A DNA stretch of 64,000 nucleotides. It comes from Xanthostigma xanthostigma. Its lineage: Eukaryota > Arthropoda > Insecta > Raphidioptera > Raphidiidae. Below the pieces are notes generated by a model, which searched no databases, had not been told where the DNA came from, and saw only the letters and a list, made by a program, of their open reading frames with translations. Shown here piece after piece: positions 10,910 to 22,358 of the stretch. The stretch spans positions 7,502,001 through 7,566,000 of the forward strand of contig OY754464.1 in the NCBI GenBank assembly GCA_963575645.1. Reading direction: 5' to 3'. The translations under genes and the position numbers were made by a program. Position 1 is the stretch's first letter, and every line of letters starts with the position of its first letter.

Positions 10910-11420
10910 TTTATACACATACAGAGTAGTTCATGAGCTTAAGAGAGAAAAATTCCATGGAAACAAATAAACAACATAAATTTCATAAAGCTGTCAAACA
11001 TGGAAAATCATCTAATGCTCTCACTCGCACTTGCGTACGTAGGTAAGCACGTGTTTCTTAACCAAATATTGTACATTTACTGAGGTCTGGGATCTTGGTA
11101 TATAAGTGGTCCGTAGTCGAAAGAGTTTAAGAAACTCTGGTTTATTTGCATGAAAGTTGAACGGTTCTGTCTTTTGCAAACATCGTCGGGAATCAATCTA
11201 AATTCATGCTCGATAAATTGTGCCGCGTCTTCAGAAGTCAAGGAAAATAAGAAAAAAAATCATCTACAGGATCGAAATGTATGCATTAATATTAAAGCAT
11301 CTAAATGGATTTTATTGACTCGATCAATTCTGAAGTTTTATTCACATTTTTCATATAAACCTTAAGACTTCGCTATATCCGTTGATACAGGGCCGTAGCC
11401 GGCGGCGGGGAGGAGAAGCA

Positions 11421-12035
11421 GGTCGTAGCGTGATATTATATATAGCCTATAGCAGCCATACTCAAAGTGTGCTCCGCGGAACCCTAGGGTTCCGAGAAAC
11501 CCCTGTGGAGGCTCCGCAAGAATTTAGAAAAATATTAAAAACACCTCTCTCTCTGTTTGAGGCGATGTTTACGAGGCGCAGCCAAACTTAGTCGCCACCA
11601 CAGTACAAATTATTATTATTGTATTATACCGCCGCCGATAGGTATCTACTTGTGTGAGCGCAGTCCCTTTGATAAAAGCCACCCCTGAGATTAGGCGCTA
11701 TAGTTATGAACAAAACATAAAGTCAAGAATTGCTTGCAGTGTCAATTTGTATTTCTATTTTTATTTCGGATTATAATACTATTAATAAGTAACTGTTACA
11801 TTGTCCTCGTATTATGCTTATTAATAAAGAATGCATATAAAGACATTTTTGTTTTATTGAGGGTTCCGTCAAGTATTTCGCTTTCCAAAAGGGTTCCGTT
11901 ACCAAATAAGTTTGAGAATCGCTGGCCTATAGCCTTTCTCAATAAATGGGCTATCCAACAAAAAAAATATCAATTTGAACCAGTAGTCCCTGAGATTAGC
12001 GCGTTTAAACAAACAAACAAACTCTCTAGTATAGA
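11421..12035 (-). mobile_element. Helitron 5' part, interrupted by a hAT
   Basis: On the minus strand it starts TCTATACT and contains the Helitron words GGCTATAGGCTAT and TGGATAGCCCATTTAT, as in the full copy at 33484-33820. It stops near the phrase for GCTACGACC, so the 3' hairpin and CTAG are missing. The hAT at 11453-11924 sits inside it; a 105-codon frame that spans that junction is not a gene. Confidence 0.85.
11453..11924. mobile_element. Intact non-autonomous hAT, 472 bp
   Basis: The ends are CAGCCATACTCAAA and TTTGAGAATCGCTG, of the CAGNGNTNCTCAAA hAT class. Perfect 8-bp target duplications GCCTATAG lie at 11445-11452 and 11925-11932, and the target word belongs to the surrounding Helitron. 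Internal phrase GGGTTCCG repeats near both ends. Confidence 0.95.
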
Positions 12036-13021
12036 TAGAGGTTATTTATAAAAAACTTAACTTCCTGTCTGACTTACAAATTATAGAGGTATATTTTCTT
12101 GCGTCAACAAACTCACCTGAAATAAGAAGAAAAAAAATCAATTAGTTTCATCAGAATGATTTAGAAATTTTACACACAAAACAAATAGGAGCAGTCGTGG
12201 GATGCCTACCATTTTTTGAAATAAAAATGTTATTTTTTCTTTTCGCTCTTACCCTCTCAAATGTTTCTATTTAATATAAAAAAAAATTCACCAAAGATGG
12301 GCACTATAGCTCAACTCTAAGAAATCGCTATTTTAATTTGAGTTTCTCATTTAATTAACAAGGGAAATTTTTTAATTTTTTTAATTGAAATTACCGCTAA
12401 ATAAACTCATTTTTTTACAAATAACCTGTGGCTGAACCTCGCCTTTTAGTGCACTAATATGTGCTAATAAAGATTTTTATTATTATTATTATTATAATAT
12501 TCTTTAAGCTGACACTTTAAGCTTTCAAAAACTCTATAAAAAGTTCTCAAAAAATCATTATTTTTATTATATACAAATTCTTCCGTAGTCAGAAATTCAG
12601 TAATTTTCAGATGACTCTAACTGGTCTTCTAAATAATTATGAGGTAAGAGTACGATAACTTGCTATGCAAAATATCCACTGGAAATTCACAAATTATTAT
12701 TGTTTTATATAACATATAACAGCGTTATTGGTCGTTTAAAGAGCGGAAAATTAATTTTTAAAAATTAATTTAAAAAAATTAAATAATTATGGTATAGTAA
12801 GTTGAGGAGTATATTATTTACTATAGCGATCGCTATCTTGTCTCATATAGTAATAAGAAAAGAGAAAGTTATATATACCTGTATCTATGATAAACAAAGA
12901 TAGAAATATCAATTGGTTGGAATGAAATACAATTGAACGTATTTGGAAATTTTAATTTATAAAACGAATTTTAAATTTAAAACTCACATTTTCATGAAGA
13001 TTGAAAACCACCGCTTTTTTT
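12036..13021. other. No gene; ATT microsatellite
   Basis: A (TTA)n tract lies near 12474-12496. The 34-base segment 12506-12539 pairs with 13679-13712 (two mismatches), suggesting an old foldback around the minisatellite. I see nothing else. Confidence 0.5.
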
Positions 13022-13363
13022 GATAAAGGGGTATGCGAATTGTCTCGCAGTGAAACGGGAAGGGGCAAATGTGGAGTTTTTAAAAAAACAATTCCGGGGT
13101 GAACGATAAACGGGTATGCGAATTGTAATTCTGGGGTGAACGATAAAGGGGTATGCGAATTGTCTCGCAGTGAAACGGGAAGGGGCAAATGTGGAGTTTT
13201 TAAAAAAACAATTCCGGGGTGAACGATAAACGGGTATGCGAATTGTAATTCTGGGGTGAACGATAAAGGGGTATGCGAATTGTCTCGCAGTGAAACGGGA
13301 AGGGGCAAATGTTGAGTTTTTAAAAAAACAATTCCGGGGTGAACGATAAACGGGTATGCGAAT
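13022..13363. repeat. 120-bp minisatellite, about 2.9 copies
   Basis: GATAAAGGGGTATGCG begins units at 13022, 13142 and 13262, exactly 120 bp apart and nearly identical. Within each unit GGGGTGAACGATAAA occurs twice, so the unit itself arose by duplication. Because 120 is a multiple of three, a 146-codon frame runs through on the minus strand with a 40-residue repeating peptide; I regard this as incidental. Confidence 0.95.
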
Positions 13364-14572
13364 CTAAATACGACCCTGCTTCCATAACACAATCGAAAGC
13401 TGCATACAGAGTGAGATAGTTATACAATAATTCTACACCAGCTGCTATGACGTGTATTTGTGATTTTTGATTGGTTAGATTCAAAAAATGACAGTGAAAG
13501 ACGAAAAGTAGTTCCATTTTTTTCACGTATTTTTGAGGAAATTTGTGAATAATCCGCAAAGTTTTTTTTTTGAACGTCAAAATTTAGCGTTTTCTATGAC
13601 TTAAAAAAAAAAATTTCAAAATTTGGGTGCATAGTGTTATCGTACTGGACCCTAATTATGATAATCATAAGTACATTATTATAGAGTTTTTGAAAGCTTA
13701 AAGAGACAGCTTCATGAATATAATATAATGGTTATAATAAAAATATTAAGAGTACTGGGATTGAAACAAAAATAAAAAATAAAGAATAGTTACTTCTTAC
13801 CACAATAGTTTTATTAGCGGAAAGTGGCAGAAATTTTTCTAAATATTAACCCTTTTTAACCACCTTTAGAAATTTTTAGTCGCGTCAATGAATATATAAA
13901 ACAGGCAAAACTTCGGATTCCGCAGAAACAGCTCCGATTTTGATGATTTTTTTTAAAATTTAGTTTTTTTATATTATTGAAAATCAGAAATATTTTGGGG
14001 CGGGGAACGAATTATTTATATTGTTTAAGGGGCTAGGGGCAGTCACAGGCATGAAAAAATAAAAAAAAAATTTTTTCGACAAAATTTAATTTATTTTATA
14101 TATCTAATAATATTTCATTTATTTCGGTCATTGAGCGAATTCGAAGTATAGACCGTTAACATATGTACCAAGCGGCAGAAGGTTGGGACGACACGTTTTT
14201 TTTGCGCGTCAGCCCCTATCGGCTCTGTGTACCTTGTATAATACGTCGCAGCCAACTAATTTCATAAAATGTGTGAAAAACTATTTGTTATAAAATCACC
14301 ATCAATGGATATTTCAAGCGATGTCTAGACATTTTATGAGACGTTTCATAAAATGGCCATACTAACGCCACAATATGATCGCAACAACGCGGTACATGTT
14401 ATTATATGTCATCTAAGCAAACATTGGCCCATGTATATATTGCATGTAGTCTGGAGCCGGTTTAATATCATTACAATATTATACGATATTACGATACGTG
14501 GTAGTTTACGATGATATTTTATCACTATATCCCATTTAAATAACTCGTTCTTCCCTTTCATTTTAATCTGCT
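13364..14572. other. No gene recognised
   Basis: AT-rich sequence. An 86-codon minus-strand frame at 13320-13580 continues out of the minisatellite and shows no domain. A near-palindromic TTTCATAAAATG / CATTTTATGA pair occurs around 14260-14355. Confidence 0.5.
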
Positions 14573-14580
14573 TTTCGTAC

Positions 14581-15179
14581 TAGTGATGTGTCCACATGAC
14601 TCTTTATTGGGAGCTAGCTCCGTGCAGTGCTCCGCTCACTAAAAAGAGTCGCGTAGAGGGAGTCGTTCAAAGGAGCGACACAAGACAGTACCCACTACAC
14701 AAGAGTGCAGACTGCAGAGGTGTGAACTGTCATCATACATGCTCACGAGTCACGAAGCATTGCACAGCACAATACACACTCAGCTCTGAGCTCATTTTAA
14801 TATGATTTTGATTTTATATTATTCGCATTTCGGATGAACTATAAAGTATAATAAAAGCTTAACAATAATAATGTTTATTGCTACAATATTATATCTTTGT
14901 TAACGACGTCAATGTGAATGGTTTAAGTCACTGTAAGCTTAGTACTATTACACTTACAGTGTGTCATTCAACATTAAATGCCTCAGCTAAGATAACTCCG
15001 TACGTGCAAAATTCACTAGTGCCTCTGTGGCCTGTGCTGTGTGCGCTCTGTAAATGTGTGAATTCAACAGTACAGAGTAGCTCAGCACAGAGCAATGGCG
15101 CTCGGAGTGAGTCTTTCACAAAAAAAGAGCGACTCGCTCCGTTCCAAGGAAGGAGTCGTTCAGGAGCGACACATCACTA
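14581..15179. mobile_element. Intact non-autonomous hAT, 599 bp
   Basis: The ends are TAGTGATGTGTC and GACACATCACTA. Perfect 8-bp target duplications TTTCGTAC lie at 14573-14580 and 15180-15187. Near both ends there is a GGAGTCGTTC / GAGCGACACA module. Frames of 69 to 125 codons inside share no similarity with transposases. Confidence 0.95.
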
Positions 15180-15187
15180 TTTCGTAC

Positions 15188-15422
15188 ACTTCGCTATTCC
15201 TCTTCGAGTCAGAGGAGGGATTGAGGAGGCGGTGGTATTTACACTATGCGCATGAGGTTTTCTGGTCGATTAGTTTTACCGTGACCTATAAAATCATAAA
15301 CCATCAATTACTTGTATTTCCCACCGGTTAGTGGCAGGTGCCCTTTGTAGCTGATAATGTTGTGTATAAATATAAAAGATAGATAGTGCATGGCCCATCA
15401 CTAACTTAAGTTCAAATTGAAA
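15188..15422. other. No gene recognised
   Basis: No gene or element is recognisable between the hAT and the LINE-like tail. Confidence 0.5.
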
Positions 15423-15588
15423 ACATTTTTAACTTCCCGCTTAAAAAAAAAACAATTTTTTTTTTCAAAAATCGGGAAGTTATTGGTTTCACCCCGATTT
15501 TTGAAAATCGAGTTTTCGCCAGATCTCGACGTTTTGAGGTCCTAGGAAGCTATTGAAACTATTTTGGCGATGATGTCCGTACGGCTGT

Positions 15589-15620
<32 letters not shown>

Positions 15621-16200
15621 TTGTATGTAAACCTTTTATATCTTTTGAACAGAGTGTCCGACTGAAACGCGGTTTGCGGCATCTGACGTGATCTTGGTGA
15701 ACTTAGACTTCCTGAAAATTTGAAACGATTCGGCCCAAAAAATTTTGAGAAATCTTAAAAAAACAAGTTTCAAAAAATTCTTAAAAATTTGTTTTTGTAA
15801 AATATTTTCTAAACTACTAAACCGATTAATTCCAAAATCTAATCAGCTCTTCTCCTTAACAAACTGCGTCGATTTACGCAAACCGCATCAAAATCGGTTC
15901 ATTTGTTCACGAGATACCGTGAACGAAAAAATCGTAAAAAAGTGTTTTTTTAAAATGACTCTTAAAATTGTTATCAGATCGATTTTTTTGTAATAGATTA
16001 CTTTCTTAGGTTAAAAAAACTGCGTCGATCGCCGCAAACCGCATCAAAATCGGCTCATTTGTTCATGAGATATCGTGAACGAAAATTTCGTAACAAAGTG
16101 TTTTTTTTTTTTGAGCTCGAAGAGCTAAAAAATAAACTTCTTGCTATATTTTATATTTTTTTGAGCGTTTTGAACTCGAAAATAGCGGGAAGTTACAAGT
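15423..16200 (+). repeat. LINE-like tail repeat with TG microsatellite, copy 1
   Basis: It opens with a hairpin (AACTTCCCG ... CGGGAAGTT), then a (TG)n tract at 15589-15612, then the sentence ACGCGGTTTGCGGCATCTGA. Two about 153-bp subunits with ACTGCGTCGAT..CCGCAAACCGCATC follow, and it ends in AGCGGGAAGTTACAAG. A second copy lies at 40380-41105. It has no intact frame. The retroelement-tail assignment is inference. Confidence 0.8.
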
Positions 16201-16234
16201 ATGGCCTGCAGGGTCAAACTTCTTTTCAAATTTT

Positions 16235-16461
16235 TTTTCGTTGGATAGCCCATTTATCGAGGAAGGCTATAGGCTATATAATATCACGCATCGAAAAATG
16301 TTGCAAAAAATAATTCAAAATTTGTTCGTCGGACAAAAACTTTTGAACGGTAACTCCGATCATCATCAAGTTTGAACACAACATTCATCTCGGTAAACGA
16401 AGATGAACGTGCGTACCTATTCGTTCTTTTGCACCCGGGCGAAATCGGGCGGGACCGCTAG
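16235..16461 (+). mobile_element. Helitron 3' part
   Basis: It starts inside the Helitron (GTTGGATAGCCCATTTATCG) and ends with the hairpin CCCGGGCGAAATCGGGCGGG followed by CTAG (16458-16461). The base after CTAG is T, the usual Helitron context. The 5' TC end is missing. Confidence 0.85.
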
Positions 16462-17029
16462 TATTATATAATTCCTTTATCCAATGTCTGAGTGCTGTTT
16501 GTCTGGGATCCTAAAGCTGCAGAGACCTGTGGCGAGAAAAGAAGTTGGGATGCTTAATCCCAGTCTACGTCATTCTTTAAAAATAGTTTTGTGTTTGGTG
16601 CATGTGTTCTTTAAATCATTTGACTGTGGGATAAAAAATGTTATACTATAAAATTCTAAATTTTATAGGATTCCCATTAGCTGGAATGTCAACGTCATAT
16701 TTGAGAAATGATTATTTCCTTTCATTTTTCAGGAATTTTAAAAACTAAGAGTTATTTGCATTTGTCGGAAACGAATATTATTACAGTTGAATTATATTAC
16801 AAGAATATAAATTGAACTTAATTTATGGATAGGTAAAAAGTAGATCGTTTGTTTTATTTGACCACCCTATGTATAATATGACACGTAAAGGCATTCTATT
16901 GTTTTGATATTATTATTAATAACTTCACATAGTTTTAACAAGAATTATACAGAATGTTGCCGAAACAAGGTTACTGATTCTTTGATCATCTAAAGCAAGA
17001 GTGTCATACTGATTTTTCTAGAGTCATTT
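16462..17029. other. No gene recognised
   Basis: AT-rich single-copy-looking sequence. Confidence 0.5.
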
Positions 17030-17260
17030 ATAAGATTTAGGGTATGTTAGCGGGCCAGACTCTAAATTAAAAACTAAACCCATACAAAATTAACATAATT
17101 ATTTATTTAGTTTAAATCAATTTTCATATAAAGGTAGGTAATATAAAGGGGAAAACTGTTTTGAGATTGAGGATCCAGCAATTTTAAAAATACGTATAGT
17201 GGTATCGAATGCCGTCTAAAATCCTCACTGGATAGATTCTGGTCGCGGACCGTATCTTTG
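17030..17260 (+). repeat. Dispersed repeat, partner 52200-52440 (minus)
   Basis: It shares with the reverse complement of 52200-52440 the words TTTAGTTTAAATCAATTTTC and CTATCCAGTGAGGATTTTAG (in complement here), with moderate divergence. No frame is kept in either copy. Confidence 0.7.
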
Positions 17261-17334
17261 ACATCACTGATCTAAAAGTCAATTGCGATTGTCAGTATTT
17301 AGGTGATTGATACTCTTACTTAAAGCGCGGGGAA

Positions 17335-17748
17335 CACTAGGCTGATTGCCAGCCGCGAATTGTGGAAGCCGCTACTGTCAGCCATCAGTCAGCTTGGTGT
17401 GAGCATAAAATTCGACGCTGGCGCCGCCAGCCGGCGAGTATTCATCAGCGGCTGGTGAAATTGGACATGTTCTATTTTGGTAACCAGGCAGCGGCCACTA
17501 GCAGGTCACGTGACTCATTCGCACCCGCTACCACCAGCGAGCAGCGCAGTCTGACCGAAGCATTGCATCATAGGCGAGTAAACCATCACGTTCCACGTGG
17601 TTTATGTTCGATAATACTACCTACAATTGGCAGCCACTACTCGCTGTAGAATAGCTAGTTGCAGCCGTAGTGTGACCGGGCTGCCCGCCGCTGCTTGCTG
17701 GTGCTACTGTCCGCCGCTGATCACCAGCGGCTGACAAGCAGCCTAGTG
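17335..17748. mobile_element. Terminal inverted-repeat element, GC-richer
   Basis: The ends are CACTAGGCTG and CAGCCTAGTG, and inverted similarity continues inwards (CAGCCGC / GCGGCTG). CACTA-like ends suggest the CMC group, but no short target duplication is seen. The interior is repetitive in CAGCGGCTGGTG-like words. A 95-codon frame in it (17362-17649) follows that repetition and is not recognisable. Confidence 0.65.
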
Positions 17749-18005
17749 CTTTAGACAGCTGAAGCGGTTGTCAATATTAGTAGGGGATCGGCAGCAAATG
17801 ATGAAAAATTTTAATTGACGGCAATTTTCCAACACAGTTCAGTTCATTTCAAATTTTATTTTGTTTTATCTATATCATTGATAACATCAATTAAGACTGA
17901 CTTGAATATGTTATTTCTATTAATCTAGGCTTTATCAATTACATCATTCAATGCTCATTTGCAGTTTGGCAAAGGTTTGTTCCTCTGAGGCTCAGACAGA
18001 CAGAT

Positions 18006-18651
18006 CACTGCAAATCGGAAGTGTGTTAATTTGACACGCCACAGCGTGTTTTTTTCTTGTAGTCGTTTTAAACACACAAACAGGCGTGTTAATTTCATAA
18101 CAAACTTATGCGTGTTTCAATCCGTTTGACCTGTATCGTGTTCACAGACAAACAGACGGACAGAGTTTTTCCAAAAAGATGTTTTCTGGATTCGGGCGAC
18201 CTCAAACCGAAGAGAAAAATTTTGAAAAGTGATTTTTGACTTAAACTAGTACTATTCCCCACTTATGAGTTGGAAGGGTAAAAGTAGTATTAGTTATTTA
18301 ATACATTTCTTTAAATAAAAACAAAATGAATTATTTATTTTTCAAATAGTATATTTATGCTGACTTGAACACGTGTTAATTCTCCATTCTAAAGCCACAC
18401 TTAAGAGTGTAAAATGATCTTACACGTGTTCTTTCAACACACCTATCTATGCATTTGTAGTGTGTTATTCTTGTGCTGTGTCACCAAATGTGTTTTGATT
18501 CTAACACACATTACTGTGTTAATATTGCATATTACACGTGTCCATATAACACGTCGTGTACTAAAATCATATTTTTTAACACGGTAAAAATAATAAACAC
18601 ATTTACACGCGTTGAAATAACACTGTTTGTAACACGCCTAGATATGCAGTG
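18006..18651. mobile_element. Candidate CACTGCA-ended element with inserted repeat
   Basis: The ends are CACTGCAAATC and GATATGCAGTG, inverted at 10 of 11 positions. The body is full of GTGTTAA/ACACG words. 18111-18290 inside it matches one end of the repeat at 23985-24613, so it is probably an insertion or a shared module. The CACTG start suggests Chapaev-like elements, but the target duplication is unclear. Confidence 0.5.
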
Positions 18652-18670
18652 ATCATACATCCGTTATATA

Positions 18671-19248
18671 CAGTATGTAAACGCGTAAGGTGCACACATA
18701 ATTAATTAGCATTGGGAAAAAATACTTGGATCAGAGTTATCCATGACTGCATTAATTGTTATTTCTATTGAATTATCGTGGTAAGTAATCTTGAGGATTT
18801 CTATTTTATTTTGATTTATTTTTATTTAACTTGCCTTTTTTAATAATGAAAAGCTCTTATAAATCATTATTTAAATTTTTTTGTACAAAAATAAAACAAA
18901 AAAACAACTCCATCTGTTTGGAAACATTTCATTCAAAAATTGTCTGACTGGTATGACGTATGCGCGTTGGTAAATCAGTGACCCAATGTCTTTAGGTTCA
19001 ACACGAATAGGCGGAGATATTTGATCTCGCACCGTATTTAAGTATTTTTGGGAATTTAATGTCCCATTAATAAAAAAAGTCCGATTATGTTGTAATCATT
19101 TGAATATTTTCTTCGGTAGTATACACATTCATTTTACAAAAGAATATTATCTGTCAAATTGAAAAACAAGATTTCAAGGCTCACTCTGATCCAGTCATTT
19201 TTTCTCAATGTTAATTTCCCTATGTGCACCTTACGTGTTTACATACTG
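18671..19248 (-). mobile_element. Tc1/mariner-derived miniature, 578 bp, with transposase relic
   Basis: The ends are CAGTATGTAAAC and GTTTACATACTG, flanked by TA on both sides, and the inverted repeats extend for roughly 60 bp. On the minus strand (about 18915-19090) there is a broken reading FINGTLNSQKYLN...VRQFLNEMFPNRW. It resembles the mid-transposase region of Tc1/mariner enzymes, where a GxxN..YL..L stretch precedes FPxRW. The catalytic triad is not preserved. The second copy is at 61979-62535. Confidence 0.85.
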
Positions 19249-19789
19249 TATAATGTAGGTACCTATATCGTATTAAACGAACAATGTAAAATCAGTGAAG
19301 TGAACACCGCTGCAAATACATAGAAGTTTATACTTGTTTTATTAACATGACACGGCTAACTTCGTAGAATTCAAAGACGTGTTAGGTGCAGATGTTGAGT
19401 CAAGTATTATTACGATTATTTGCTGGTTTACTCAAGTAGACGATCTTTGCACCCAACAAGCACGCAACAATATAGTTTACAGATAGGTAAATTATTTTAA
19501 GAAGACAGTACCATAAACCGTTTTTGGTTCGGGCAAGTCTACGTTTTTTAAAAAGGGGTGGTTGTTGTTTTAGATTGACAATTATGTGAAGAGAACGTAA
19601 CTCTTGTTAGAAAGAAGTATATTTTTATAGTAGGTATACACAGTTTAAATAAAGCTGTATTACATTCACTGTAGCTAAATTCTGAATGAATTCTCCAAAT
19701 CTATTTTTCTGTCAATTCCCAAAAACAGACGAGAAAAAATTGTGTTTGCAATGCCCTCTAGTTACTTACGTAAGTAAATAGAGGATATT

Positions 19790-20350
19790 GCATAAAAACT
19801 AATAATTAATTACTAGTGTGACCTGTGCGAATTATTCGCACTAAATAAGTAGGTATAGTAATTATCACTTTACAAAATTATTTTTTAAATATGATTGCAA
19901 GTATTCAATTCATTTCTAATTTTGCACATTGCTTTATAACGTTCTTCTTTTTGTTGTATTACAATATGAAGCTCAGATGACAGATCGAAGAAATATTTTA
20001 CTAAATTTGTCATATAGAGGCGCAAGTAGCAAAAGCGTTGAGCTAAGCCGTCAGATACCAGCATGCAGCATTGCTGTGACGTTGTTCAGCGTTGCCCGTC
20101 AGATGGCAGTATGCAGTATTTGCAATATGAAGGTCAGATGACAGTCGAAGTGTTGACGTTGTTTCAAAATTATTGCCGTCAGATGGCAGACGTTGTTCAG
20201 CGTTGCTGTTAATTAATTAATTTACAAAAACAAAAGCAATAATAAATTTTTTATGTGTCGATGTCAGTAGAGCAAGCAATTATCTGTAAAATGATATATA
20301 ATTTATGTGGAGAAATTGTGTGGTTTTTCCAAAAAGGGAGGCAAACATCT
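19790..20350 (+). repeat. Dispersed repeat, inverted partner 49670-50235
   Basis: Long similarity to the reverse complement of 49670-50235. It includes the palindrome GTGCGAATTATTCGCAC at one end and several internal copies of CCGTCAGATGGCAG separated by TTGTTCAGCGTTGC. Short frames here are not conserved between copies. Confidence 0.8.
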
Positions 20351-20985
20351 TTAACCTTATATAATATGATTAAACTAAAAATACGCAGTGTTCAAAATAC
20401 TGTAAATTATTTCTTTAACTATAAAACAGTTGTATATAGTTATTCGTTTGTCCGTTCTGTCGCCAGTTAAGACGCATTAAAAGCACTTGTCGTGTCAGCG
20501 TGTGTTCAGTTTGACAGTATTCGTTTGAAGTTTGAAGAATAGTTTGTGGTTTGATTTTGACAACACGTGATAATTGTTTTGTTACATTGTTAAAATGGCG
20601 CCTCATGGAAAACTATTATTTTTAATGTTCATTTATTTTTAACGCCGCCTATGATTGCCCCTGGAATTGCAAATCACGCCGCTACTGATCGGTCTTCTCA
20701 CTAGTGTTTCTGCACCTTTCTACTCTCTTCTTAAAGTAATTTACCTATATTTGAGATGTGTCAACATGTGCAAACAAATTAATTATACTAAAATTTTGAT
20801 TTTCTGAAGTTTGGTTACTGCAAATGATATTCTATATCAATACTAAAATATAAAAATGAAACAAGACCTATTAACCACATTTGAAGAGTCAGAAATTGTT
20901 TTCTTTGCTAACGCACTAATGTAGTTTCATTTGTTTTGATTTGTTTTTTTTTATGTCAAAGGTATAAATAAATTATTTTTTTCAA
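20351..20985. other. No gene recognised
   Basis: AT-rich sequence. Frames of 63 and 71 codons overlap on opposite strands and have no features. Confidence 0.5.
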
Positions 20986-20991
20986 CACGCG

Positions 20992-21279
20992 TGAGTAATA
21001 TATAATTTCGGGGCCCTGTTAAATTCGGGGGAAATAATAAATTACTTCATGTTGACGCATAGAGTGCGAATAATGAGCCGAAACTGTACGGTAATATATT
21101 ACTGCATAGTTTCTGGACCAATAGGAACGTGGTAGGCGGTATTGTATATATGAAAACAGCATCGCAATTCAGCGAAAGTCAGGGCCATCTTGTGTGCATC
21201 GATGGCGATGGGTACATCAATCAATGAAGTGATTTATTATTTCTCCCTCTTTTATCAGGGCCCCGATTACATATTACTC
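20992..21279. mobile_element. Element with about 60-bp imperfect inverted ends
   Basis: The left end GAGTAATATATAATTTCGGG mirrors the right end CCCCGATTACATATTACTC, and GGAAATAATAAATTACTTC mirrors GAAGTGATTTATTATTTC. The interior is about 165 bp. No coding capacity. The next 120 bases (21298-21420) form a second inverted pair around GTGCGACTA / TAGTCGCAC. Confidence 0.75.
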
Positions 21280-21536
21280 ATGCTAGTTGAATAAAGTATT
21301 ATGTGCGACTACTGATCGAAGGAGAATATTTCACTTACGTGTTACCGCACTTGCTACGCTCGTGCGGCAAATTTCACGCTCATGAAATCTTCTTCTCTCA
21401 CTAGTCGCACAATATACTATTATTTAATTTTACACGAACCATAAAATAATTATGCACGCGATATAAATAGTATTATTTGCAAATACATCCTATAGAAAAG
21501 CTGATTTTCACATAATTTTCAAAAATTTTTACTAAT

Positions 21537-21600
21537 AAATATCGATTATACAGCGACCATTAAAATATATTTTAATAGTCGCTGCATAATCGATATTTTA
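21537..21600. repeat. Palindrome, 64 bp
   Basis: AAATATCGATTATACAGCGAC mirrors GTCGCTGCATAATCGATATTT with a symmetric AT centre. It is probably a tiny foldback element. Confidence 0.85.
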
Positions 21601-22264
21601 TGTCTAGTGTTAATCGAATGGCTATTCGTGAAAGAACCCTCTTAAATCATAAAATTGCATCGATTTTGTGTCCATTCCAGGAAAAGATCCCCTTCCTTTG
21701 TTTTTATTCCGTGTCGTGTTTGTTTAGGAACGTTAACATTACGATTCACTACGGTGATGTGTCGGAGGATTTATATACGATGCGAGTCGTGTTATGGTGC
21801 AAGTTTATGTTAAGATCTGTTCATAAGAGTGACAAAGATAGAGAGACCGCATACATAAATCCCGGTCCCAGATTCATCCCACACACAACAGTCGGGACTT
21901 GTGTGATCCGGTCGTTCCTCCGGGATAGGATTATGTTATATCTCTGACGTCGACATTTTTACGCCGCCAACATATACCTGACCTGAATCAAGTTTGCCTT
22001 CATTTCATCGTTTTACTGAAAATATTTGAATATCTTCGCTTTATATCTGTGACCAAAGGCAAAAGCGTTCATGTAGAATTTTTCATAATAATTTGTAACT
22101 TCAGATACTTATATAGTAATAATAATAATAAGCTTTTATTTTAAGAAACTGTAAAGTACAGTGTTAAAAATGTCAGGTGAATGAACATTACAGTAAATAT
22201 CACAAGAAAAAAGATTTGTGAAAATTAATTTAATTATTTATTTATGTAGGTATAGGTATTATAT
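21601..22264. other. No convincing gene
   Basis: A 115-codon frame at 21600-21947 (plus) is the longest unexplained one on this strand. It shows no signal peptide, no repeats and no known motif, and it begins at the edge of a palindrome, so I do not call it. Confidence 0.4.
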
Positions 22265-22358
22265 TATATAAGACTTTTAATTATAAAACAGTCACAGGCC
22301 GCAAGGCATAGGTTCGCGGGACACATGCGGCCCGCGAGCCGCGGGTTGCCGACCCCTG
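22265..22358. mobile_element. Right end of a CAGGGGTCGG hAT
   Basis: It ends GCGGGTTGCCGACCCCTG, the complete right terminus of the hAT family whose left end is at 1952. It includes the phrase TGCGGCCCGCGAGCC. No left end is visible nearby. Confidence 0.75.

Larger units (their letters stand above)
10160..11091. mobile_element. Long foldback element, host of two insertions
   Basis: Left-arm words (CAGTAAATGTACAATATTT, ACACGTGCTTACCTACGTAC, GAGTGAGAGATTAGATGATT) occur in reverse complement on the right (about 10930-11091). Both outer ends read CCCAGACC inwards. A 255-bp hAT sits in the left terminus and the CCATAGAG miniature sits in the loop. Arms are about 200 bp and diverged. Confidence 0.75.

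Noticed and set aside
12952..13392. 146-codon minus-strand frame with repeating peptide
   Set aside because: It follows from a 120-bp minisatellite whose length is a multiple of three.
14878..15255. 125-codon frame
   Set aside because: It runs out of a hAT with clean target duplications, across its border.
17362..17649. 95-codon GC-rich frame
   Set aside because: It lies inside a terminal inverted-repeat element and mirrors internal repetition.
21600..21947. 115-codon plus-strand frame
   Set aside because: No recognisable motif, starts in a palindrome, and nothing around it suggests a gene.
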